A stretch of DNA of 64,000 nucleotides from Amphiura filiformis (Eukaryota > Echinodermata > Ophiuroidea > Amphilepidida > Amphiuridae). Position 1 is the first letter of the stretch; the number at the start of each line of letters is the position of its first letter. A program made the position numbers and the translations under genes. This document shows positions 11,847-23,180 of the stretch, piece by piece. The notes below the pieces were generated by a model. That model was not told where the DNA came from. It saw only the letters and a program-made list of their open reading frames with translations, and ran no database searches. The stretch spans positions 10,426,752 to 10,490,751 of the forward strand of contig NC_092642.1 of assembly GCF_039555335.1 (NCBI RefSeq), given 5' to 3'.

Positions 11847-11970
11847 ACTTGGTAACCTTCAAAACAAAAACAAAAAAGATGATAAGTTTTTAAGTGCCAA
11901 ACGTGTTTTTCGCGATAAATACACAATTTCTCGTCAAATGGCCGGAAGAGCATCATCAATGAGTATCTGA
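11847..11970 (-). other. Duplicated 5' flank of Cys-rich paralog 1
   Basis: The sequence AAGTGCCAAACGTGTTTTTC and its surroundings recur at 50069-50135 upstream of the paralog at 49503, at lower identity than the coding exon. Both flanks carry the same pyrimidine-rich putative splice-acceptor tract next to the exon. The exon is better conserved than its flank, which suggests either selection or gene conversion. Confidence 0.55.
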
Positions 11971-12079
11971 CGTTGAGACCATACAGTCTTTATCTTATGA
12001 TACAAACTGACTACAATGACTAATGATAATGTATCCGATAAACCGATATATCACTATCAGTCACCAAAGTTTAAATACC

Positions 12080-12424
12080 CAGGGGTCACTCCCATTGTGG
12101 CCTGTACACCATCCGCGATAATGAAAACGCGTAAAAAGGGTAGTTTTTCGTGGGTAAGCACGATACGCGCGTAACGCGTTTAGGGTGTCAAAAACATGAC
12201 ATATTGGAAAAAAAGGGTAGCAAAATTGCAATTGCTAATACGCGGAAATGAAATTTAGGGTATGAGATTTGATGCAAGGAATAAAATCTCTGTTTAGGGT
12301 GTGAAAACACCTGTTTAGGGGATTCTTTTAGCCAAGGGTTAAATCCTTGTTTAGGGTGCTTTTCAAAAGTTGATTATCGCGGATGGTGTACAGGCCACAA
12401 TGGGAGTGACCACCCCCCCGGGGG
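12080..12424. mobile_element. MITE with 9-bp target duplication TTAAATACC
   Basis: Inverted ends share GGTCACTCCCATTGTGGCCT and continue through GTACACCATCCGCGATAAT. TTAAATACC flanks both sides (12071-12079 and 12425-12433). A 9-bp duplication fits Mutator-like elements better than hAT. The interior repeats TTTAGGGTGT-type phrases. Confidence 0.85.
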
Positions 12425-12464
12425 TTAAATACCACTAATTTGAGGATCTCTTTTGGGAACACTG

Positions 12465-12660
12465 TGACCTATAATGGTTAGGACGTTTGACACCTGAACA
12501 CAAGCTTGTTGATTTTAACCCGTCAGGGACATAGTGTTGCGTCATTGGGCAAGACACTTTGTAATGATTTTACTCCGATAATACTAAGGAAAATGAGATA
12601 TTTCCTGCATGTGCACTAACATCCTCGGGCAGATAGTAAGAACAACTGGAGAATGCAAAT
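12465..12660 (+). mobile_element. Degenerate tRNA-derived SINE
   Basis: TGACCTATAATGGTTAGGACG resembles an A box. The downstream phrase TGTTGCGTCATTGGGCAAGA matches the body of the clearer SINE at 19511 (TGTTGCGCCCTTGGGCAAGG). The B box is not recognisable, so this is an old copy. Confidence 0.45.
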
Positions 12661-12949
12661 TTAATTTTGTCCGAGCAATGTGAAAAAAAGCATTTCACGA
12701 GGTCAAGTCAATACTGTGAGGTCATCAGTGCTAATTTTCAGAAACAGTTCAATAGGTTGTGGAGGTGTTCTGATGCAAGAGAGTGAAGACCTTATATGTT
12801 ACTAAATTCAAGAAAGTCTGAAACAGAGACATTACTCCATAATTTAAAAAGGAGTGTCTGGCATTGCTGTTTAGCATTGCTATATTTTGAAGTGTATTTA
12901 GGTAAGTACAGTGCTTGTCTTCATAGATCACAATCTCCCCACATTCATC

Positions 12950-13075
12950 CTCAGGATGAAAGCTAAAAACCAAAGACTGTTGAGGTGGAGTTGACCTTGC
13001 AAGAATACAATCTGGACATAAGACACATTATGGGAAAAAGGTATGCCATGGCTGATGCCTCGTCCAGATTTTAAA
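12950..13075 (+). mobile_element. Ty3/gypsy fossil: RNase H-end fragment, copy 1
   Basis: A short broken remnant whose translation resembles the C-terminal end of the RNase H domain of a gypsy-type polyprotein, ending in an ADASSR-like motif. No LTRs, gag or integrase are attached. A closely similar remnant lies at 50149-50605. Both sit upstream of a Cys-rich paralog, so the fossil appears to have been carried in the same duplication. Confidence 0.6.
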
Positions 13076-13177
13076 TAAAAAACTGACAAAAAAACATTCG
13101 TGTTTGACAAGTAATCACTGTGTACATTACAAAGAGTTAAGTTGATACAAAAATTTTCTGAAATAGAGGAGTCGTAT

Positions 13178-13204
13178 AGGCATACATGTTAAAACATGTA
13201 TGCC
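13178..13204. repeat. Short palindrome GCATACATGTTAAAACATGT
   Basis: GGCATACATGTTT-like arms (GGCATACATG ... CATGTATGCC) pair around a TTAAAA centre. Too short to classify. Confidence 0.5.
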
Positions 13205-13696
13205 CAGTATAAGAGGCACTATTCTTCAAAATGGCCGCCAAATTCGCAATAAATATTAATATTATTAGTTCTATTGCGTAAAATAGTTAAATAATGTCAA
13301 TTGCACCACTGAAATACATTGGAGTGGTAAGAACTAATAAACCAATGACCTATAGATCAATTGATGGGCGCCTTTTCTTTAAAATGGCGCCCTTTTTATA
13401 AAACAATTGGATATTTAAGGCATCAATTTTTTTTAAATATTGAACATGCTACGCTATTGAGTACCAAATGAGCAGTTGTGGTTAGAACAACATGTTCACA
13501 GTCGATTTACAATTAACAATTCATCTGACGTCGTCTGACGACCCTTGGTACTGTTCATCTTGTGCGCTCCTACAGTTCAGCGATTCCTTTTTCAACTCAT
13601 CCTTTTCTTCCGACGGTGATCTGGACTCCAGTGAGTTCTCCAACGATGATGTGAATGCGTCTTCAGGTCCAAGTCATCCCAATAAAACTTCAAACA

Positions 13697-14886
13697 ATCC
13701 CTCATTTCAAATATATAGTTTTGGTTTCTCTTTTGTTCAGAAACCAAAAATCAAGGGATTAAAAAGTAGAGCTGATCTGGTCTGTAATCATAACACTATT
13801 ATGCTGGGAGGACACAGTATAGGGTATATAACCAGAAGTATACAATAGCCTATTGTGCTAACATAATTATTATCATGATTGATATCGGAAATCTATCCCG
13901 CGGACGACAGTTGATGCTCTCTGTCGACGGTAGGTGGCATATTACACTCACGAGTTCATGTAGGCCTAGAAATCATATACATGCGCGTATATTGAAGGAT
14001 GGGGTGGGGTGGGGATTTGTTTGTTTGTATGAAACATAAACGATGCATGGAGATGATTTGATTATGAATTAGTTTATTATCCCCAGGAAGCACAACCCAT
14101 ACCTCTTTAAGAGGGGCTCCCTCCCTATATAACCACATCTTCCCTAAATTACCCCTTTCCCCTCCTCCTCCCCTACATTCGATATCTTCATCTCGAGCTC
14201 TCCTCCCCTTCTCTTTCACTTCCAATGCTCTCTCTCATATGTTTCTCTCTCTCCCGGCCCATATCCCCCTTGCCCTCCAACCCCCCCCCCCAACACACAC
14301 ACACACACATCACACATCTCTTCTCCCCTCTATCTTCTACTTTTTGCAGTAAAATTGCTTCAGTAAAAGTCATTAGGTTATTAGGTTATTAGAGGTCATA
14401 TAATGGCCTTCCATCGATTCTGGTACATGGGATTAAGGACATGAATCGATTTTGTTTATAGCACCTATACAATTACAATAGTTGCCCTTTTGTAATGTCG
14501 AATGCAAATATTTCGATGGTCTATATATTTTCACAGTGAAATCAGCTTAGGCTGATTTCGTAGTCTCTTGTCAATGCTTTCAAACTAAATCAATGCTTTC
14601 AAATGTAGACTGCTTTGTTCGACTTCTCTGCTCGTGAATATTGCACTGCGAAATTTAACATTTCTTTTGTATACTTAGATCAGGTAACTCGAAAATCCTG
14701 TAATTTTATTTGTCACACCACTTATAAGAAACTGAAACCAAAACCGAAACTACCTGCCACAAATGTTTAGTTTTAAACAAAAGGTAGAAACAATGAGTTC
14801 GATATCTTGTGATTCAAGTGGTTAGGCAGGACAATAGGAAACCACGTGACCAAAACCAAAACCAAAACTAAAACTATATATTTGAA
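13697..14886. mobile_element. TIR element inserted in the LINE (~1.19 kb)
   Basis: CCTCATTTCAAATATATAGT at 13700 is matched by its near-exact reverse complement ending at about 14884. CAAT occurs on both flanks, and LINE coding sequence resumes on the right. The interior contains CT-rich and CA-repeat DNA (14150-14320) and stretches of AAACCAAAAC near the right end. No transposase is visible. Confidence 0.75.
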
Positions 14887-15391
14887 ATGAGGCAATGTCA
14901 ATTCCAATAAACTCAACTTTCTGTATATTATTTAAAAGCACGGAGTACGAAAACTATTAAAATGAAAGGGAACATTAACAAACTTAGAGATTTTCAATCC
15001 ATCATATCTACAAATAAATTTGACTGTGTGTCTGTCTCTGAAACATGGCTCAATGAAACAGTTGATGATATTCCCTTGTAATGGTTATGATATTTATCGC
15101 AAGGATAGAGATGATCTCGAGAAAGAACGTGACGGGGGTCTCCTCTTTACAGTTAAAAGCTCTATCTTCTCACTACGTCGTTCAATGGTAATTGAAATAA
15201 GACCGAATAAAAGTGACAAAATGGCTCTTGTGTTATGCTACAGAGCACCTGATGGCAACGTAGAATCATTTGTAAATAATTTTGACTCTACAATTGGAAA
15301 ACTCCACAAAGACTTTAACCAGATTCATGTCATTGGTGATTTTTTAATAATTTTGGAAGATTAAAATCTTCCTGATGTCTTGACAGTACTA

Positions 15392-15648
15392 TATATGTGA
15401 CCGTACAGCACGAATGAGCCGTAAATGTCTTCAATTGTATTCCGAGTTACAGTGTAAAATGGGCATGAAGGTCATATTCATAGGTATTTCAATTTGGGGC
15501 TACGTGTATCTCATTAAATGAGGTACACGTAGCACCAAATTGAGGTACCAATGAATACGACCTTCATGCCCATTTTACACTGTAACTCGGAATACAATTG
15601 AGGACATTTACGGCTCATTCGTGCTGTACGGTCACATATCACAATGTT
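15392..15648. mobile_element. Near-perfect foldback MITE inserted in the LINE endonuclease
   Basis: Arms starting ATATGTGACCGTACAGCACG pair for over 100 bp each (GTTACAGTGTAAAATGGGCA is repeated inverted), with a short loop around TACGTGTATCTCATTAAATG. It splits the endonuclease region of the LINE, so it is younger than that copy. The high arm identity suggests a young insertion. Confidence 0.85.
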
Positions 15649-18067
15649 ACAGATTCTGAACGAGCTTTTGTGATTATGTGGATTCTTTTTTTCTGAAGCA
15701 AATGAATGATATCCCATCTCATTTTCACAACTGTCCCTGACAGGCTCAATGGAAGATTCTTAACAGATCACAAGCTGCTTCAATTTACAGTGAGCACAAG
15801 GTTTGAGCGTCTCAAACAAAGACCTCGATATGTTATCAATTTATTTTAAACCAGCTAATTTTAATGACATATGTTGCGAGCTGCAAAACACTGATTTTAG
15901 TGAAGTATATTGTGCAATAGATGTTAACTCATCATGGAATTTATTCTATGAAATATTCACCAAGGTCAAAGACTATTCGGCCCCAGCGTGATTGACGCAG
16001 AAGTTAGGCATCTCCAAAACAAAAAGGAAGCTGCGTGGAGGCGTGCTAAAAAATCAAATCTCTCTAGCCACTGGGCCAATTTTTGGAAGTTACGTAATCG
16101 TTTGAAAAAAATTTCTCTCTGTCAAGTTTAAACATTGATAGTGTTGGTGAAAGTGTTGTTGACAACACAAAGAGATTCTGGTCATTTTTAGATCAAAACA
16201 AAATCCAAGACTCTTCCAAAAGTTATTAACTGGGATAACATCACAGCTACAACAGCTAGAGAAAACGCTTTTCTTTTTAACAACTATTTTTATTATGTTT
16301 TTACTCAACCAACATCCAACACTCAGTTGCCAAAAATACATGGTTTTCAACATCCCTAACTGGGTAATATTCAACTAAACGAATGTGATGTCCACAAGAT
16401 CTTGTGCAATTTGAATGTTTCCAAAGCTATTGGCCCTGATGGGATATCTCCCAGGGTCTTGAAAGAATGCGCTCATGAAATTGTTTTTCCTTTGTGTCAC
16501 ATTTTTAACTTATCTTTGAGTTCTGGTATTATGCCTGAGGCCTGGTTAAATCCAATGTTGTTCCTGTTTTTAAAAATATCCGACAGGCAACGTGTCAAAA
16601 ATTACAGACCTGTTTCATTATTGTGTATATGTGGAAAAGTGATGGAGAGATTGATTTTTGATCAAGTGTTTCCCGCAATTAAAGACAATTATATCATCTG
16701 CAACACGGTTTTATCAAGGGTCGCTCCATTGTGACACAGCTTTCATTGTTTTTCATTAAGTCAGTACTACTCTGGACAATGCTGGGCAAGTTGACATGAT
16801 TTATCTGGACTTCTCAAAAGCTTTTGACAGTGTTTGTCATAAAGCTTCATAACTTATTGCTTAACAAATTACAATCTTTTGGTTTTCATTCTGACCTCCT
16901 CAATAATGGTTTCGCGCTTATTTAACATGGCGGAAGCAGATGGTTGTTATTGATGGGGTTAATTCCGACTGGCTTCCTGTTGTTTTAGGGGTGCCCCAAG
17001 GTTCAATATTGGGGCCTATGCTTTTTCTTTTATACATTAACGACATGCCCAGTGTTGCCCAGAATTCTTTTTTGTTTGTAGATGACTCTAAATGTTATAA
17101 AAACATCTCTGATGTCCTAGTTGTCAATCACCAGACGTAGGAATGCAATTCATCATGATTATAAAATGAATGGTGCCGTTCTAGACCGTGTTAGTTCCAT
17201 CAAAGATCTTGGTCTTGATATTTCTTCAACTTTCACTTGGGATGATCACATTAACAGGGTTGTTAAAAAGTGTAACAAAAAACTTGGTATGATTAAACGC
17301 ATCATTGGCTTCAATGCCTCTCATAATGTATCCAGGACTATATAATCGGCCTTGGTTCGTAGTGATTTGGAATAGTGCAGCCCCTTCTGGAGTGGTTCCT
17401 CAAAGCTCAACATCCATAAAGTTGAGGGGGTCCAGAGAAGGGCAACTAAATTCATTTGAGATTATCCCGAGGCTGATTACAAAGAAAGGTTAACAGAACT
17501 ATATAACTCTTCTTCCATTAAGTTTTAGAAGAGATGTCGATCTCAATATATTTTTCAAGTGCAATCTGGGATTATATGACATTAATCTAGATGATTATGT
17601 AGTTTTAATGGTATTAACAAAGACCGAACCACCACCAGATTTTCCTCTGATCCTTTGTTGCTGGTAAATCAGCTTTCTAAAACTGAGTGCCACAAGATGG
17701 ACATTTTTCAGCGTATGGAGCCCATTTAGAACCAGCTCCCTAGTACTATTAGATCCACAAATTCTGTTGCTTCATTTAAGCATCAAGTTTTGTAGTTTTA
17801 CCAGTCCAAATTTGCTCGCACCTTTGATGCAACTTGTGTTTGCACTTTGCACAAACATAACTTAACCAGCATTTTCCTCCTCTAATTTATTTTTCCCTTC
17901 CCTTCTTTTTTGGATTTGGTGGGGCGGTCTTAGAGGTGCATAGCACCTCTTCGCTCCAGCTATTCACTGGACTTTAAAAAAAAAAATTGTTCCTTTTATG
18001 ATATTGTGTAATTTTTGATGTAACTTATGTGCAATATTATATTTTTGTAATTCTGTGCCAGTGATAA

Positions 18068-18253
<186 letters not shown>

Positions 18254-18409
18254 AGATAAATATTTTTATGGGTCTGGTTTGGACGAATGAGTTGTTGCAG
18301 CCGAAATCATTGAGGTGGGATTCGTAGAGCAAGTTTTGAGGGGGAAGCATACAAGTGAGCTTTACGTAAGTCATAAACTTGTTTATTAATGTTTGGTGCG
18401 GCTAGTTAT

Positions 18410-18515
18410 TGCATGAAGACTACGCGTCACTCAAAGCTTACAACATTTAAAGGAAGTCTCCGGCAATCACAACATCATATGCCTTATATGTAAGAAAAAT
18501 AATTATCAAGCACGA
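18410..18515 (-). repeat. Repeat giving the empty site of the MITE at 50665
   Basis: On the minus strand this segment reads ATGTGATTCGTGCTTGATAA, then TTACATATAAGG, then TTGCCGGAGACTTCC. The same flanks occur at 50628-50664 and 51359-51400, but there they are separated by the 694-bp CCCAGCAAACAC element. This copy therefore preserves the uninterrupted sequence. Confidence 0.8.
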
Positions 18516-18689
18516 ATCACATGGTTTTATTTAGAACAAACTCATAGTGACCATAAAAACGAATAAAAACATCCGTCTCTCAACACGCGATATTCAAAAT
18601 TCCCGGGCCGAGATTGTCGAGTGCAATGACGTCCCAGTAACACAATGAAGGCTGGCGACAATTGAGCACAAATAACCATTACGTCGTTG

Positions 18690-19250
18690 CACTTTTTATT
18701 GCCAATTTGGCGTCCTCTTGTACTGGGCACACATGTAAATAAACTAAAGCGACTCTTCCATTTCAACACTCGTATTAGAAACTCTTATAATTGTGCAATA
18801 TTGTGCTTTTGTACCAAATGTACCTTTTTTGGGGGGGGGGTATTTTGGTGTTTACCCAAGTACTCAATGTAATGCAGGCAGGGAAAACACATATCTAAGG
18901 CAATGCCGATGAAAGCTTCTAATTAAGTCGACAATAGGTAAATAAAATGATTTATTTCTCATAAACTTCCAAAAAGCTGTAAGAAAACAACATGATTTTT
19001 GGTTCAATTTACCTTCTATATTACTAGTTTACGTTCTAGGTTGTTATTTAATGCACATTTGGCAGCTATTTTGAATAATAGCGCCCTCATGCTTGGTCAC
19101 ACGTGTGAATAAAATAGGCTAAACAACTTATCCATTTCAACTCTAGTGCTAATTGCTTCTATAAGGGCATAATATTTTGCTTAAATAAGTCAAGGATGAG
19201 ATCGTTTTGAATACCCTCTATCGGACTGCAGCTCTATAATGTGTTTCAGT
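18690..19250. repeat. Diverged tandem duplication (~370-bp period)
   Basis: 18690-18815 (GGCACACATGTAAATAAACT, CCATTTCAACACTCG, GTGCAATATTGTGCTT) is matched in order at 19055-19170 (GGTCACACGTGTGAATAAAA, CCATTTCAACTCTAG, GGGCATAATATTTTGCT). A related end segment, with TTTTGAATACCCTCTAT and GCAGCTCT, occurs at 51895-51950. A poly-G run of 10 lies at 18830. No gene is visible. Confidence 0.6.
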
Positions 19251-19510
19251 TCATTTTTGAGTAGCTATGGGAAAACCCATTGTGCTCCACATTGTTCACT
19301 CGTTATGGCTGATCGATTTGAATTGTTTGGAATTCCCCCTGCACATAGAAAAAATGAGTTTTGGTAATATGTATTTACCTAGCTGGGGGTTACATCCTCC
19401 ACGCTATGTCTTGTTTTGCTATCCGATTCTTTTTCTTTATATCAGGTGGAATGAAATTGAGGTATTGCGCATCAAAATTAATGTTAATGTTATAATCATT
19501 ATTTAATGTA

Positions 19511-19806
19511 GGGCACGGTGACTCAGTGGTTACGGCCTTGGACTCATAATCTGAGAGCTTGCTTGACGTGCGTGGGTTTGAGTCTCCGTCCCGCCACCGT
19601 GTTGCGCCCTTGGGCAAGGCGCTTTGTCTCGCTTGCCTCACCCCACCCAGGTGCAATGGGAAGCTGTTAGGGATAGTCACAGTCGTTGTACTGATGAACC
19701 CTGCGCCATTTGTAGGCAGCAAACGTGGTTCCGACATATTCTAATAACGGCGGAATAAATGTAAAGCACTTTGAGGCTGTTTACGGCATAAAGCGCTATA
19801 TAAATA
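19511..19806 (+). mobile_element. tRNA-derived SINE (~296 bp)
   Basis: A tRNA-like head carries an A box (TGACTCAGTGGTTACGGCC, 19519-19537) and a B box (GGGTTTGAGTCTC, 19574-19586). An anticodon-like loop CTCATAA lies between, and a long variable arm suggests a Leu/Ser-like ancestor. The body has TGTTGCGCCCTTGGGCAAGG and the end reads AAAGCGCTATATAAATA. The internal boxes would recruit RNA polymerase III if intact. A degenerate relative is at 12465. Confidence 0.85.
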
Positions 19807-21619
19807 TCTACATTTATTTATTTGTATTTATTTTAAACCTTAAAATTTTATGTTTTTTAGTATACGCAAATACTCTAAAATCGGAGTTTCTGCGGCGGTC
19901 GCAAAACCTCCGATATTGGAGGATTTGCACATCAAAACTTATAATAATTATTTAAACTCCGAAATTGTATTCTTTTTAGTATACGCAAATACATTGGCCT
20001 AGGCCTTTCAATTGTCGTGACCGTTCCCTGAAACCCAAGTTAGTGCAAATTAGCCAAAAATACATAATATTGAGATATCTTACCTTGATAAGCAGGAGGA
20101 GATGATGTAACTGTATATTTGAAGATTATGTATAGACTATTAGCTCTGTAGACTATTAACTGTAGATTTGAAGAATTATCAGCTGATTATTTAGACTCTG
20201 TAGACTATTGTAGGTGGTTGATTATAATTATGTTGAATTCGAAATGATGGCACAGTTTAAATAATCAGAGAGACAAGCGACATGCACTGCACATGGGCCA
20301 ATGGAAGGCAAGTTTCTGAAATGTCACGGCGCATCAGCAATCAACATGATCAATCAGCATTTTAGAATTCTATTATGTTTCCAGTGCATGCGCACTGTGG
20401 TGTCGTGCCGCCTCAAACGATCCCAATCTGTATTGCATTGTATTATTATCGCATTATGAAGTACCGGTATGTCAATAAGATATATTAACGGGCAGGTCTA
20501 TTGCAAAAACAAGTTTATCTCTATTCGAAGAGAATAATTATTATATTACAAGTTGACACTCGTTGCAATTTTTAATGCGTATTTCTCCTGAAAAAAGAGA
20601 AATTGTGTGGGTAAAGTTCAGGCTCGTACGTGTTCTTCCCCCGTTTGAGTTGTACTATTATTTACCATAACAATGCTGCATAACAATATGCAGACTAATG
20701 TTCTCATTTGGGGAACAAAGTGTCACACAGTATTGTTACTAATCGTTTGCTTTGTAATATTTCATACAACTGAAACTATAATAACTATAGCATTGCAATA
20801 TCACACAGGGAAATCAGATACGTGAGTTTGTGGACTTACCACGGTATATATGCTAGTCTCAGATTGATCACGCTGACATTCTAAGCTCAAATTATTTTTT
20901 TATTTTTTAGCCCAAATATTTCTCATGATATTGATATACATATGAATTGTAATATCACAATTTACTAATATATAAAAAAAAAAAAAGCGGCTGATTTTAT
21001 ACATATGTTTAAAAACCATTAAATTTGTAATACTTAATTCAGATTTTTTTTCTGTGAACAACAACAGTATACGTTCTGTGCATTGAGAATGTTTATAGTC
21101 CCTTCTCGCACAGCAGGCACAGTCATTTCATGACGTCAAATTTTTTCTAGGTCAAATCTGTCTCGTTCGAAGGAACTCATCGCTTAAGTTGGTTTTTGCG
21201 GAATATCAATTTTAAACGTCTTATTTTCTCAAAAAGAGAGTCATTTTCACTGTCCTCATAATATTAGCTTGCCAATGATAATTATGATGTTGTCCGCGCA
21301 ATATATGACCTTTAATAGGACGTTGCATGCCAATGAAAATTAAAATTCCTTTAAAAAAGGAATGGGGCGCCCAATGTGAGCTTGGACGTGAAATGGTGAA
21401 TTCCATGGCATGGTGTTTAGATTTGATATTATAATGATCTACTCAGGGAAGAGTAGAAGATGATCAAATGCAAATGTGTTTGATTGGGGAAGGTGTATCA
21501 CAGGACCGTTTTGGATGAAATAAATTGAATTGGAATGAAGCTGTCGTGTCAATTTGCGATTATGTGGGGTGGGGAGTTCTGTTTTTTGGGCATATTGTAG
21601 TGATGATATTGCTTCTACT
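19807..21619. other. AT-rich spacer with small local repeats
   Basis: TTTTAGTATACGCAAATAC occurs at about 19854 and 19974. At 20100-20215 GTAGACTATT and TTTGAAGA phrases repeat in a diverged tandem. At 21340-21365 AATTCCTTTAAAAAAGGAAT is a short palindrome similar to that at 23322-23340. No gene or complete element was recognised. Confidence 0.45.
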
Positions 21620-21960
21620 TGCTAATACACTGAAAATCTAATAAAGATGAAGGATAAAAAACAATTATAGAACATTCATTCTTCATAAAAGTAGCTATGG
21701 GTATACAATGTTTACAAGATAAGAACGTTAATGTTTTGTACATGAACGTAACGTCTTTGATACATAGTTGTTAACACACTGAAAATCTGACTAGAGATTT
21801 ACAATTTGATGATATCGAAAAAGAATACTTAGCATTGAAGAATTTAAAAAAATTACAGAACTTTCATTTGTTAACATACACGTAGCAATGAATAACAATG
21901 TTGAAAATACAAACGTAACGTTTTGTTCATAAACGTAACATCCTCGACACATCTAGGATC
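21620..21960. repeat. Diverged ~155-bp tandem duplication
   Basis: ACACTGAAAATCT occurs near 21628 and 21776. AACGTAACGTCTTTGATACA near 21747 pairs with AACGTAACATCCTCGACACA near 21933. Similarity between is patchy. Function unknown. Confidence 0.6.
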
Positions 21961-23180
21961 CGCATAATTTGTTGATTAATGTCATAAACAGTCACAAAAG
22001 ATTTATGGTCTGATCATTTTATCATTTTAAGGGGGACCCGATATTGCATTTGGAAAAACCAGGCTTTTCAATAACTATCAAAACTGCTGGGTATCAAACT
22101 TTTTGATACAGCTTGTATAGTAATTTGTTCTAATTTCCATGCAAAAGAACTTGGCCAGTTGTTTCATCCTTAAAACAATCATACACCATAACTTTCAATT
22201 ACACCATGCAGATAGATAAGACCTTGGTAAAATAAGCATGTTAATTGTTATGTCACTATCACTATCTTGATCTTGATAAGATGCCTATTCATACACTGTA
22301 CCATGCTGCAGCGTATTAAACATTTGTACATTCATTGAATGACTTTGAAACTTTGGGTACAAAAACTCATACTCTGCAAGTTAAACTGGTTTAAGCCCGG
22401 TACAAAGGTCACGGTTTATTTGGTGTTTTATACGTCCATTAATTTTGTATTTTAAACAAAGAATATACGCACAAGATTTTATCCCGTGCATATCAGAAAA
22501 ACCGTAATAAAATCAAATCCAAGCAAATTGTGGTTTTATTTCTAAGCTGGGCATAATTTTAGCAACACCATTGCGAAGTAAATCTAGCAAGAGTGAAATT
22601 AGAAGCTTTTCACAAAGTCATGCCAATAAGGTGCGCCCGCTTAAGGCGGGCGCCCCAATAATGACTGAAACGTAGCCGATTGCACATTATTTGGCCTACT
22701 AATAACTTATTTGTAACGTAAATCTTGCGTGACAGACAAACACACAAAAATATTTAAACAGAATATTACAAAGCTAAAGCAGAACAGAGTTCAAGCTAAA
22801 GCAGTGACATAATAGAAATTGCGTTTCCCAAATGGCTAGATTCAAACGCTGCAGTCTTTTGAAGCAAATTTGGTATTGGTAGGCCTACAAATGGGCGTGA
22901 CAGACAAACACACACAAATATTCAGTTAGTTTCTATATGTGTTTTTAGCGTGGATATGAAAGGTAAATGACTGTGCACGTAAGTCAAACATACAAAAAAC
23001 AAGAAACTAATATTATTAGACTATCAGAGTCATGTTTGGTTGTTGTGCATGATAATGCGCAATTTTCGAACACTTATCATCATAAATAAATTTTTCAAAA
23101 GGTAAAGAAGTCACTGCTCGCGGATTTTACTTAAGAAAGCAACCTCTTGACGGCACGTTTATTTTTTTCTAAATATATAT
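21961..23180. other. Spacer with a GC-rich hairpin and a dispersed fragment
   Basis: 21956-21994 (CATAATTTGTTGATTAATGT) resembles 31137-31165, so it is a dispersed repeat fragment. At 22632-22653 GCGCCCGC and GCGGGCGC pair around TTAAG, a strong small hairpin in AT-rich surroundings. GCGTGACAGACAAACACAC occurs near 22729 and 22893. No gene is visible. Confidence 0.5.

Noticed and set aside
14156-14320. CT-rich and CA-repeat tract as a promoter or splice feature
   Set aside because: It lies inside the TIR element inserted in the LINE and has no adjacent gene.
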